Assembly (NCBI GenBank): GCA_003166055.1
Contig: PMWR01000568.1
Coordinates: 1 to 20,545 of the forward strand
From: Acidobacteriaceae bacterium
GTDB lineage: Bacteria > Acidobacteriota > Terriglobia > Terriglobales > Acidobacteriaceae
Length of the DNA stretch: 20,545 nucleotides
Direction of reading: 5' to 3'
Positions 8,667-15,953 of this stretch are shown here, piece after piece (within the stretch, counting starts at the first letter, position 1; every line of letters begins with the position of its first letter). A model generated the notes under the pieces. The model searched no databases. It was not told the origin of the DNA and saw only the letters and a program-made list of their open reading frames with translations. Made by a program: the position numbers and the translations under genes.

Positions 8667-9377
8667 ATGTGTGGACGCTTCGCCCGGAAATCGACGCAAG
8701 AGGTTCTTGCAGAATGGCTTGGCCTCGAATTGGAGGAGATGCCATGGTTTGCGCCCACCTACAATGCCGCGCCGCAGAGCATCCAGCCCGTCATCCGTCT
8801 GAATCGCGATTCGGGCAGGCGTGAGGCCGCCCTGCTGCGCTGGGGCCTGGTGCCCTTCTGGGCCAAAGATGCAAAGATCGGCTACAGCACGATAAACGCA
8901 CGCGCCGAGGAAGCCGCCGCCAAGCCGGCCTACCGGGAGGCGCTCAAGAAGCGCCGCTGCCTGGTGCCCGCGGATGCGTTTTACGAGTGGAAGCGCCAGA
9001 ATGCCAATACCAAGCAGCCCTTTGCCATCGCGCTGAAAAGCGGCGAGCCTTACGCATTTGCCGGCCTCTGGGAGAGTTGGCGCCCCAAAGACGGCGAGCC
9101 GTTGGAGACCTTCACCATACTCACTACCGATCCCAACGAGGTAATGGAGCCGATCCACAACCGGATGCCGGTGATCCTGGAACCTAGAGACTACGACCGC
9201 TGGCTCGACCCTGGCGACCCGGCGCGTCCGCCCATGGACTTGCTCTGTCCGTATCCAGCCGAGCTTATGAAAGCCTGGCCCGTCAGCGACCGCGTCGGCA
9301 ATGTGCGGAACAACGAACCAAGCCTTCTCGATCCAGCTGTCGCCGGCCAGCTGCAAAATCGTCTTCCGTTGGACTGA
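8667..9377 (+). CDS. yedK: SRAP-family abasic-site shield protein (YedK/HMCES type)
   Basis: SRAP proteins form a stable thiazolidine crosslink between their N-terminal cysteine and an abasic site in single-stranded DNA, protecting it from cleavage and mutagenic bypass. The 236-residue protein starts MCGRF, and removal of Met exposes catalytic Cys2. The other active-site residues are present at expected places: N77 (INARAE), E107 (PADAFYEWKR) and H164 (PIHNRMPVIL), matching C2/N75/E105/H160 of E. coli YedK. I chose the ATG at 8667 because the protein must start with MC and GAGGGA lies just upstream; the open frame back to 8517 is not family-like. It is divergent from the imu operon, which suggests co-regulation in the DNA-damage response. 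Confidence 0.95.
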   Translation: MCGRFARKSTQEVLAEWLGLELEEMPWFAPTYNAAPQSIQPVIRLNRDSGRREAALLRWGLVPFWAKDAKIGYSTINARAEEAAAKPAYREALKKRRCLVPADAFYEWKRQNANTKQPFAIALKSGEPYAFAGLWESWRPKDGEPLETFTILTTDPNEVMEPIHNRMPVILEPRDYDRWLDPGDPARPPMDLLCPYPAELMKAWPVSDRVGNVRNNEPSLLDPAVAGQLQNRLPLD

Positions 9378-9697
9378 GAATCCCCGAAATCCATCTGGAG
9401 AGAACTACCAGGGTGTTTCCCTCAATCCAGCGGCGATCACAGCGCCAATGGAAGTTGTTCTGTCGGCGCTCATTCCGAAAGGCTGGGCGACCTTTCGGGG
9501 ACCGATCAGGCTTCGACGAGCGCTTTGGCGATTTTGCAACAGCTGGCCGCAACGATGCCCAACCGGGTTTCCAGATTGCCGACAATACGTTCGGATCGAA
9601 TCCAGCTCGAGCAGGGCAGAATCAAACGCCAGTTGCACGCATGATCTGAAATGGATGTTGTCGCGTGGTTCGACTGAGCATACAATGCGAAGCAGCT
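9378..9697. other. Gene-free boundary between repair block and defence region
   Basis: Only short, mutually overlapping frames occur in these 320 bases and none is recognisable. A perfect 8-bp inverted repeat, CCGAAAGG/CCTTTCGG, at 9475-9482 and 9491-9498 could form a hairpin. No T-run follows, so it is not a standard intrinsic terminator. Coding style changes to the right of this gap. Confidence 0.5.
9475..9498. repeat. Perfect 8-bp hairpin
   Basis: CCGAAAGG and CCTTTCGG are separated by an 8-base loop (CTGGGCGA). The hairpin lies about 100 bp after the SRAP stop codon and could stabilise or weakly terminate that transcript. There is no U-tract. Confidence 0.4.
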
Positions 9698-10912
9698 ATG
9701 TCTGACAAAGTTCAATGTTTCGTTGCGTATGCATCCGAGCCTGCATCTCGTGCTGAGCCAATTGAACTTGCAATTGAGGCAATCTCCACCGGCGGCGTAG
9801 TCGATATAGCGGGCTGGAAGAGCGTCTCAGTCGGTGGTCGCGTGATTATCAGCGCGATTTGCTCACAAATTCGTAATTGCCAGTTATTCATAGCGGACGT
9901 GACCGGCTTGAACCCGAATGTCCTCTTCGAGCTCGGTTACGCAATTGCACTCAATAAGCGTATCTGGCTCCTATTCGACCCCAATATAGAACGGGCTAAG
10001 CAGGATTTCAGTAGCTTCCAACTCCTCACGACGGTCGGCTACTCCTCATTCAGCAACAGCCATGAAATCGTCAGAGAATTCTACAAAGAGGAGCCGTACA
10101 AAAGCCTAGACAAAACCATTTTTCACGACCTGCTCGGCCCTTTGGAGTCAAGGAAGGCCAGAAGGCCAACGCTTTTGCATTTGAAACCAAACGTCGATAC
10201 TGATGCAGCAATTCGAATAGCCCGCAGAGTGGCGTCTTGTCCGATCCCGTCGGTCATAGACGACCCCAAAGAAGTTCAAACACAGCCTTTCTCCTGGTAC
10301 GTCCAGCACGTTAATTCAGCATTCGCGGTATCCTGCCAATTTCTCTCCACCGACTACAAGAGCTGGGAATTGCAGAATGCTAAGCAAGCGCTCGTCGCTG
10401 GCCTCGCACACGGTCTCGGGAAGCCACTTTTGATGCTCGCGCTGGATCCTTATGTACCTCCGATCGACTATCGGGATATGCTGCGCCACCACGGAACAGC
10501 AGCGGCTGCCGAAGCAATTTATAGCGACTGGCTGCTCCCAATTATCGAGGACTATGAAAACAGGAAGATTGAGGCTCAACAGTACGAGTCGGAAGAACGG
10601 GCCCGTGGTGAGCTTCGCAGCATAGCGATCGGCGACCCCATCGCCGAATTCGAGTCTGACGAAGTCCCTGATTATTTCGTGCCAACCAACGCATATAACG
10701 AGGCACTTCGGTCCAAGCACTCAATTTTCGTTGGTAGGAAGGGCACGGGCAAGACAGCTTCCTTGTATAAGCTCTCCGAGGAACTACGCGCGGACCCGCG
10801 CAACCATATTTGTATCGTGAAGCCGGTGGATTATGAGCTAGAGGGGATAATGGCGATGCTCTCCCAGCAGCTTGCAGTTGCAGATAAGGGATATTTGATC
10901 GAGAGCTTCTGA
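9698..10912 (+). CDS. TIR-like/P-loop ATPase, N-terminal part, cut by an in-frame TGA
   Basis: The 404-residue product begins with a flavodoxin-like domain of the TIR/nucleoside-deoxyribosyltransferase type. It has CFVAYASEPA, then IADVTGLNPNVLFELGYAIAL (62-84), with E78 where the catalytic Glu of TIR NADases sits. A second, divergent domain of similar look spans roughly 195-285 (AGLAHGLGKPLLML). The ATPase module starts near 320, with Walker A GRKGTGKT at 346-353, resembling the Sll1717-type P-loop ATPases. The frame ends at TGA 10910-10912. The same frame continues directly into the next 398 codons, which carry Walker B. I therefore read both as one 804-codon gene interrupted by a nonsense codon. 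Such proteins are probable anti-phage sensors/effectors; that role is inferred. The start ATG has only a weak upstream GAAG; GTG 9665 is an alternative. Confidence 0.8.
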   Translation: MSDKVQCFVAYASEPASRAEPIELAIEAISTGGVVDIAGWKSVSVGGRVIISAICSQIRNCQLFIADVTGLNPNVLFELGYAIALNKRIWLLFDPNIERAKQDFSSFQLLTTVGYSSFSNSHEIVREFYKEEPYKSLDKTIFHDLLGPLESRKARRPTLLHLKPNVDTDAAIRIARRVASCPIPSVIDDPKEVQTQPFSWYVQHVNSAFAVSCQFLSTDYKSWELQNAKQALVAGLAHGLGKPLLMLALDPYVPPIDYRDMLRHHGTAAAAEAIYSDWLLPIIEDYENRKIEAQQYESEERARGELRSIAIGDPIAEFESDEVPDYFVPTNAYNEALRSKHSIFVGRKGTGKTASLYKLSEELRADPRNHICIVKPVDYELEGIMAMLSQQLAVADKGYLIESF

Positions 10913-10921
10913 AAGTTCCTT

Positions 10922-12109
10922 TTGTTTACTGAACTCGCTAAAAGCGTGTACGAAGAGGTTCTCGGCAAGCCTGCATATTATATGAAGACCGATGCAGAGG
11001 CCAATTTGTGCGGGTTCGTTGAGCAGTACAAATCCTTTATCACGCCGGAGTTTTCGCTCCGCCTTGAGGCTGCGGTTCGACGCTTGGGAGACTTGCCAAC
11101 CGAAGGTACATCAGAGGCACGTAGATCGTCTATTAGTGAGCGATTGCATAGCGAGATGCTGGCCCAACTTCGCTCAGTTCTTGGAAATGCGCTTCACAGC
11201 AAAGCGAAGGTCGCAATACTGGTCGACAATCTTGACAAGTCTTGGGACCAAAACACGGAACTGGAGCTATTAAGTGAACTACTCTTTGGGCTTCTTAGCG
11301 TCAGCACAAGCGTTGCATTGGATTTCAGTAGAGACAGGCGAGGAGCAGTCAACCTCTCCTTAACTCTGTTTCTCCGGAGTGATATCCACGCGGCCATGAT
11401 TAAATATTCGCGCGAACGAGACAAACTTCCAGTCCGCAGGATTAGCTGGAACGATCCTGAGATGCTGAGAAGAGTCGTCGAGGAGCGGTTTGTGAAAGCC
11501 GGTGCGGACGTGACTAGGCCTGAGGGTGTCTGGGACAGATACTTCCCCTCTGCAATCCGCAACGTCCCCATAAGGGATTATTTGGCCGCCTCAGTGCTTC
11601 CAAGGCCCCGAGATTTGATTGTTCTGGTTAAGGCGTCGCTGGAATTCGCCGTGAATCGGAACCATGTGCGAATTGAAGAGGAGGACCTGTTGTCAGCCCA
11701 ACAGCAGTACTCGCAATTCGCCCTCAACTCAGTTCTCTCTGAGGCAAAGCCAAGGATCCGCGAGATAGATGATTTGCTTCTGGAATTCGCCGGTGGGCCG
11801 GAAATTGTAGACGGAGAACATATCAGGGTAGCTATGCGAAGGGCTGGGATCAGCGATATTAGAATTGCTGAGATCGTTGATCTTCTGACTGAACTGACTT
11901 TTCTCGGACCTGAAACCTCGCCAGGCCGCTACGAATTCACCAACGACGAAGACAGCTTGATGAAAACAAGAGTAATGGCGCGCAATCTCTCAGAGGAAGC
12001 GGGTGCTCCTACACGTTATAGGGTGAATCCGCCGTTCCACGCCTTTCTTGAGATCAAACCGCAAAGGGCATTCGCACCAAGCCAGCTTCATATGGAACTT
12101 TCGGGTTAG
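10922..12109 (+). CDS. P-loop ATPase, C-terminal part of the interrupted gene
   Basis: This frame is in phase with the upstream ATPase fragment and separated from it only by the TGA at 10910-10912 and three sense codons (K-F-L). It supplies the Walker B-like motif VAILVDNLDKSW (codon for the first Asp at 11225), characteristic of the Sll1717-type family. A helical region follows, with PRPRDLIVLVKASLEFAV and a C-terminal winged-helix-like part (IRVAMRRAGISDIRIAEIVDLLTELTFLG). The nominal start is TTG 10922 with no ribosome binding site; the first ATG is 10982. Independent translation is therefore unlikely, and without Walker A this piece could not hydrolyse ATP. It is listed separately only because the sequence as given encodes it so. 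Confidence 0.75.
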   Translation: MFTELAKSVYEEVLGKPAYYMKTDAEANLCGFVEQYKSFITPEFSLRLEAAVRRLGDLPTEGTSEARRSSISERLHSEMLAQLRSVLGNALHSKAKVAILVDNLDKSWDQNTELELLSELLFGLLSVSTSVALDFSRDRRGAVNLSLTLFLRSDIHAAMIKYSRERDKLPVRRISWNDPEMLRRVVEERFVKAGADVTRPEGVWDRYFPSAIRNVPIRDYLAASVLPRPRDLIVLVKASLEFAVNRNHVRIEEEDLLSAQQQYSQFALNSVLSEAKPRIREIDDLLLEFAGGPEIVDGEHIRVAMRRAGISDIRIAEIVDLLTELTFLGPETSPGRYEFTNDEDSLMKTRVMARNLSEEAGAPTRYRVNPPFHAFLEIKPQRAFAPSQLHMELSG

Positions 12110-12358
12110 ACATATGCCGGTCGCAGCTCGTATCACGGGCAAACCGGAAGTTGAGCCTCAGTTGGCGATTAACAGCCCGATGTACGTTTCCAGGCTGAAC
12201 CTGCTCGATTTGATACTCGGGGATTTTGCGCCATTTGACATCGAAGGCTAAGCGCTTGGGGTACTCGTATCTATTAGTCCTTGAATCTGTCCAATCCCCG
12301 GCCCATAATGAGCGGTATTGCCACGTGATTGCCAGCAAGGCGGTAAGGGTGGAGAAGG
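12110..12358. other. Spacer with a degenerate gene relic
   Basis: This 249-bp stretch lies between the ATPase and the nuclease gene. The minus strand encodes a GNVHRAV peptide around 12172-12192. A related GNVRRAV peptide and 24-bp DNA stretch recur at 13707-13730, on the far side of the nuclease gene. I do not recognise the parent protein. The short plus-strand frame at 12114-12251 lacks a ribosome binding site. Confidence 0.35.
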
Positions 12359-13597
12359 ATGCTATTCAACGGGGCGTCTATATTGGAAGTATTGCCAGGC
12401 CAAGAGCGCCAAATCAAAACAAAGATTCAGTCTCTTGAGCCGAATTATGTACTCAACGCCAGCGAAGAGGACTTGGTGGGATCGCTCGTGGACGAGTTCA
12501 CTCTTGATGTGCCTGTCCTTGACGAGGCGGGAATCTACGTTGACTACGGGGAGAAGCAGATTGATGTCAGCGGCGATCCGATGCGTTTCATCTACGACCG
12601 AAGCGAGCCCTTCTATCTCGCCGGAACGCGAGTGACATTCGTAATCCCATTTACGGGTGACCCTGGGCTGTTTGGCGTCCAACCGCAGAGCGGCACATAC
12701 AGCTCTGGGGGATCTAGGGCGGAGGTCGTGAAGAGTGAGATCCACCTTACATACGCCAGTGTTAATCTCGATGCGGAGAGGGCGAAACGCGAGTTTGACA
12801 ACGAGCTAACGCTTCTGAAGCAGAACCTCGGGAACCTGAAAATGGCCATTGATCGGCACAATTCGGGGATTGTGCAACAAATTCGTCAGCAGATCCAGCA
12901 GAGAAAGAATAAGTTGCTGAGCGATTCACACATCGCTGCCTCCGTCGGCTTTCCAATCAAACGACGCGACGGAGCAGCGGCGACCTACGCTGTACCCATG
13001 CAAAGGCGTAGGCCGAGGATCGAACGACCACCCGCATCGGCGGGACCATTTCAGCCAGAACCGGCGCTCGCAGTGGCGGAGTATGAGAATATTCTTGGCA
13101 TCATTTCAAGCATGGTTCGGGTGATGGAGCAAAGTCCCAAGGCCTTTGAAAAGATGGGAGAAGAGGATTTAAGAACGCATTTTCTCGTACAGCTCAACGG
13201 CCAATATGAGGGTCGCGCAACGGGTGAGACGTTTAACTTTCAAGGAAAGACCGACATCTTGATTCGAGATGAAGGACGCAATGTCTTTATTGCCGAATGT
13301 AAGTTTTGGGCCGGCGAGAAGCAGTTTCTTGAAACCATCGACCAACTGCTTTCTTACCTCAGTTGGCGAGACACAAAGACAGCCGTGTTGATCTTTAATA
13401 GGAACGCTAACTTCACCGATGTCTTAGTGAAGATTGCGGATAGTACCCCAAAACACAAAGACTATAAACGGACAATTGGTAATTTGGATGAGTCCATCTT
13501 CCGTTATATCTTTCATCAGCCCAATGACCGGAATCGTGAATTGACGCTCACGATACTCGCTTTCGACGTGCCTATGGCACGCCGCAGCCCTCAATAG
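12359..13597 (+). CDS. Unrecognised protein with C-terminal PD-(D/E)XK nuclease domain
   Basis: I do not recognise the full-length family. The 412-residue protein has a beta-rich N-terminal region (about 1-135), a strongly charged, probably coiled-coil helix at about 138-187, a proline/arginine-rich linker (about 200-235), and a C-terminal restriction-endonuclease-like domain. The nuclease motif is clear: E268/E269 on the first helix (MGEEDLRTHFL), D299 in GKTDILI, E313-C-K315 in FIAECKFW, and Q329 in the following helix (DQLLSYLSW). This is the order of Mrr-like/PD-(D/E)XK enzymes. The start ATG is preceded by GGAGAAGG. It sits downstream of the broken TIR-like ATPase and upstream of a convergent PIN/ImmA pair, a typical defence neighbourhood. 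DNA cleavage by this protein is inferred from the motif only; the N-terminal part may sense or bind a target. Confidence 0.75.
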   Translation: MLFNGASILEVLPGQERQIKTKIQSLEPNYVLNASEEDLVGSLVDEFTLDVPVLDEAGIYVDYGEKQIDVSGDPMRFIYDRSEPFYLAGTRVTFVIPFTGDPGLFGVQPQSGTYSSGGSRAEVVKSEIHLTYASVNLDAERAKREFDNELTLLKQNLGNLKMAIDRHNSGIVQQIRQQIQQRKNKLLSDSHIAASVGFPIKRRDGAAATYAVPMQRRRPRIERPPASAGPFQPEPALAVAEYENILGIISSMVRVMEQSPKAFEKMGEEDLRTHFLVQLNGQYEGRATGETFNFQGKTDILIRDEGRNVFIAECKFWAGEKQFLETIDQLLSYLSWRDTKTAVLIFNRNANFTDVLVKIADSTPKHKDYKRTIGNLDESIFRYIFHQPNDRNRELTLTILAFDVPMARRSPQ

Positions 13598-13807
13598 AAG
13601 GGTTGAGTCGCGCAATGGCATCGTGGATGGAGATCAGGGCCTTTGGATTTTGAATCGCTTCTTCTTACCCCGAAACTGAATCATTGACGATGTCTCAATT
13701 GGTGGCAACAGCCCGACGCACGTTTCCAAGATAGGCGTACGTCGAAATGAATATCGGCGATTTCTCATCGTCAACATAGAATCTCGCGCCCGTAGATCGC
13801 AGCCTAT
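13598..13807. other. Convergent spacer with second gene relic
   Basis: These 210 bases separate the nuclease gene from the convergent PIN gene. Bases 13707-13730 match 12171-12194 at 21 of 24 positions. The minus strand there encodes FYVDDEKSPIFISTYAYLGN followed by VRRAV, similar to FDVKWRKIPEYQIEQVQPGN and VHRAV at the other site. No good terminator is visible. Confidence 0.35.
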
Positions 13808-14401
13808 TCATGACTGACCTGATTGCCGTTGCATCTCATTCATAAGCCTGATTTCCAAGGCGCGCCGAAACGCATTCGAGATATGCGGATCTAAGGGGCG
13901 ATTCAGACTCTTCAGATCCGTCTTGATCCGGCCTTCATCATGCTCATGGATGCTTCCGTGGATGCATAGCCAGGCGCATAGGTGCGGCGTATCCTGAATC
14001 GATTCATCGTCGAGTACGCTCCCCGCGAGGCGTTTCGCCTTCTTGTCATCGGAAAAGAAGCTTTGCCCCGTGCGCTTTGCCCAAGCGATACAAGACAGTT
14101 CACCCTTGCTGATTGCCAATCTTGCCTCTAATGAAGCAACCTCCTGCAAATCCTCCAGTTCAATATCGCAAAACATGATCTCGTCAGCAGACACTCTCTC
14201 CAGCAGGCGCTTCCTGAGCTCGATCCATTCCGGCGAATTCGCGCCCCGTTTATGCAGGCACTCATATTTAACAAACCGAGTAGAGCTCATCGACATCCCA
14301 GCGCTCCTGGCATTCCGATATAGCAATAGGCTTGCCAAGACATTCCAGAGCGAGCAGGTGTCTACCACATTTAAGAGCTTGAATGTGGAGTAAGAATTCA
14401 C
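13808..14401 (-). CDS. PIN-domain protein paired with an ImmA-type peptidase
   Basis: PIN domains are Mg-dependent RNases, often toxins (VapC-like). The 197-residue protein has the expected acidic pattern: D14 (NVVDTCSLWN), E47 (FVKYECL), E101 (ISKGELSCIAWA) and D118 (FFSDDKKAKRLA). It starts at a GTG whose bases overlap the TGA of the upstream XRE-ImmA gene (GTGA, 4 bp), so the two are translationally coupled. At nearly 200 residues it is longer than a classic VapC (about 130), with an extra C-terminal helical region. Coupling to a regulator with an HExxH peptidase suggests a stress- or phage-responsive toxin module. The substrate is unknown. Confidence 0.75.
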   Translation of the reverse strand: MNSYSTFKLLNVVDTCSLWNVLASLLLYRNARSAGMSMSSTRFVKYECLHKRGANSPEWIELRKRLLERVSADEIMFCDIELEDLQEVASLEARLAISKGELSCIAWAKRTGQSFFSDDKKAKRLAGSVLDDESIQDTPHLCAWLCIHGSIHEHDEGRIKTDLKSLNRPLDPHISNAFRRALEIRLMNEMQRQSGQS

Positions 14402-15531
14402 TTTTGGCCATCCACCGCGAAAAGCGCGGTTATCCCCGGGAGGTCATGCTCCGAAATGAGCATCATCTCAGCGGCGCGAGCATATGAAATATCACCATTT
14501 CGAAGCGCTTCCATGCATTCATTCACATAATGGAAAGATAATCCTCGCTCCAGCAATGCAGACTTTCGTTCGCGCGTCCTGCCGGATTCGTTTGCTATTT
14601 CTGGATCAATCTTCTGATTACGCGGTGCCCGGCTGGCCTTCAGTTCATCAAATTGTTCGCTGGTAATCAGCCCATGTTCCTTCAGTGCGATGCGCAGCAT
14701 CATTGTACTTACGGTCAGCTTTCCAGCCCACAGGTTAAGATCGGATTCCGTCCACCCGCCTTTGCCAACTGAGATGCCTTTCAAGAATTCGGGAGGCACC
14801 AAATAATGCGACGCGAACACATTGGCGCGGACCTCAGCCAAATTCGATCCGTCGTTACCGAATGACACGTTTACTTCAGAGTCTTCCATGAGCGCATGAG
14901 CCAGTTCGTGTGCGGCTGTGAAACGTTGCCGATACAGGTCTTCGTGATAGTTGACCAAAATGCAGCGACCAGCGCTCGGATGCCAAATCATGACCCCGGA
15001 GATATTGGAATTGACAAGCTTCCGACGAAACACGTGGATGCCAATGCGCCGCAAGTCCCGGAACAAATCGGAGGGAATTTCGCCGTCCACATATCCCAGG
15101 TGCTTCCGGAGTTCGCAGGCTGCTTGCTCGCCATGTGTCTTGAAATGATTTCCCTTCGGCGTGAAGGAGAACGATTCCGTTCTGCGCGTGGCTGTCTTCC
15201 AAAGCCAAGCTTCGCACTCGCACAAATAAAGAAACTGTTGAATCGATCTTCTATCCTGTTTGCTGAACGCCGTGCCGTGCTTTCGATACAGGCTGTCCGT
15301 TTGCTCGAAGGCTGCCAGCTTATCCATAGATATAAAGAACTTGTAATCGCAATCGAAGAAGTCAGCTAGGATGAGAACCTCATCTCCTGTCGGTTCAGCT
15401 AAACCGGCCAAGAGTATGGAAAGGCGACTTTCGGAAATGCCTGTTCCCACAGCCATTTCTCCGTCGTCGACGGCCAAATGCTCCTTGGAACGGCGTAGTT
15501 TATCGGCGAAAGCTGCGCGGTCGAATGCCAT
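14398..15531 (-). CDS. XRE helix-turn-helix plus ImmA/IrrE metallopeptidase
   Basis: The protein is 377 residues. It has an N-terminal XRE-type helix-turn-helix (about 5-60; MAVGTGISESRLSILLAGLA) and a central ImmA/IrrE-type zinc peptidase. The zinc motif is HELAH at 208-212, with a downstream E233 (AEVRANVFASHYLVP) as the likely third ligand. In characterised relatives, ImmA cleaves a repressor to derepress a mobile element and IrrE controls a DNA-damage regulon. XRE-ImmA fusions (COG2856) commonly serve as antitoxin/regulator in two-gene modules. Here the partner is the overlapping PIN gene. A CTTGT direct repeat (8-bp period) lies within 20 bp of the start codon and is a possible autoregulatory operator. 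Confidence 0.88.
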   Translation of the reverse strand: MAFDRAAFADKLRRSKEHLAVDDGEMAVGTGISESRLSILLAGLAEPTGDEVLILADFFDCDYKFFISMDKLAAFEQTDSLYRKHGTAFSKQDRRSIQQFLYLCECEAWLWKTATRRTESFSFTPKGNHFKTHGEQAACELRKHLGYVDGEIPSDLFRDLRRIGIHVFRRKLVNSNISGVMIWHPSAGRCILVNYHEDLYRQRFTAAHELAHALMEDSEVNVSFGNDGSNLAEVRANVFASHYLVPPEFLKGISVGKGGWTESDLNLWAGKLTVSTMMLRIALKEHGLITSEQFDELKASRAPRNQKIDPEIANESGRTRERKSALLERGLSFHYVNECMEALRNGDISYARAAEMMLISEHDLPGITALFAVDGQK

Positions 15532-15532
15532 A

Positions 15533-15548
15533 CAAACAAGTTTACAAG
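15533..15548 (-). promoter_or_regulatory. Possible operator at the XRE-ImmA start
   Basis: Read on the minus strand this is CTTGTAAACTTGTTTG. It has two direct CTTGT units 8 bp apart and imperfect dyad symmetry around AAAC/GTTT, just before the start codon. Binding by the gene's own XRE domain is a guess from position. Confidence 0.3.
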
Positions 15549-15583
15549 CACTGCGAAGGGGCGTTCAATTCGTAAAACGCTGC

Positions 15584-15600
15584 ACTCAGCCCCGCTGAGT
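15584..15600. terminator. Perfect 7-bp stem, 3-base loop
   Basis: ACTCAGC-CCC-GCTGAGT is a perfect hairpin between the macrodomain remnant (stop at 15609) and the XRE-ImmA start. On the minus strand it is followed after a few bases by TTTT, so it may have ended the macrodomain transcript. The T-tract is short and not adjacent. Confidence 0.4.
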
Positions 15601-15608
15601 TTCGCTTT

Positions 15609-15840
15609 CTATTCAGGCCATTTTCTTGAGCGTTGACTGAGCATAATCGTACGACGCCGGACTGCATACACCGTCTCGTCGAAACAGGCAAAGATCACTT
15701 GTTCGATGGCATCGTCTTTGCGCAACTCCGCGGCCGTTTCGCGGATCGCGATCTCGACAGCGAGATTGACGGGAAAGCGGTAGACGCCGCAACTGATGGC
15801 TGGGGAAGGCAAGCGTCCGCCGGCCTTTACATGCGTAGGC
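15609..15840 (-). pseudogene. Macrodomain (ADP-ribose-binding/hydrolase) remnant, frameshifted
   Basis: The C-terminal third of an O-acetyl-ADP-ribose-deacetylase-type macrodomain is recognisable. RRTLAFP is in one frame and AISCGVYRFPVNLAVEIAI, then IEQVIFACFDETVY, in the other. Removing one C from the CCCC run near 15801-15806 would join them as LAFPAISCGVY, the conserved signature loop of the fold. About 100 N-terminal residues of a normal macrodomain (about 170) are absent: the sequence to the right is the operator region of the next operon. Macrodomains act against ADP-ribosylating toxins (e.g. DarG), so this may be the relic of a lost toxin-antitoxin pair. It is non-functional as read. 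Confidence 0.75.
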
Positions 15841-15862
15841 CAATTGAGAGACACTGGCGCTT

Positions 15863-15876
15863 ATTCCATTTGGAAT
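15863..15876. promoter_or_regulatory. Palindromic operator 1
   Basis: ATTCCA-TT-TGGAAT, perfect 6-bp arms. It is the first of three similar palindromes upstream of the winged-helix regulator, starting 46 bp before the second. Confidence 0.65.
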
Positions 15877-15906
15877 GTCGATCTGGCCCCTGGGAACAAC
15901 TTGGAG

Positions 15907-15924
15907 ATATTCCATTTGGAATAT
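15907..15924. promoter_or_regulatory. Palindromic operator 2
   Basis: ATATTCCA-TT-TGGAATAT, perfect 8-bp arms and the strongest of the three. Its core (15909-15922) is identical to operator 1. Length and symmetry suit a winged-helix dimer. Confidence 0.7.
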
Positions 15925-15953
15925 CGCTGCTGTTCCAGGTAAGGGAAAACTGT

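Noticed and set aside
10910..10912. TGA as selenocysteine or reassigned tryptophan
   Set aside because: TGA serves as a normal stop for several other genes here (imuA, imuB, XRE-ImmA, PIN), and I see no selenocysteine-type context. A mutation or sequencing error is simpler.
12226..12438. 70-codon plus-strand frame overlapping the nuclease start
   Set aside because: No ribosome binding site or recognisable sequence; the nuclease frame with GGAGAAGG before its ATG is better supported.
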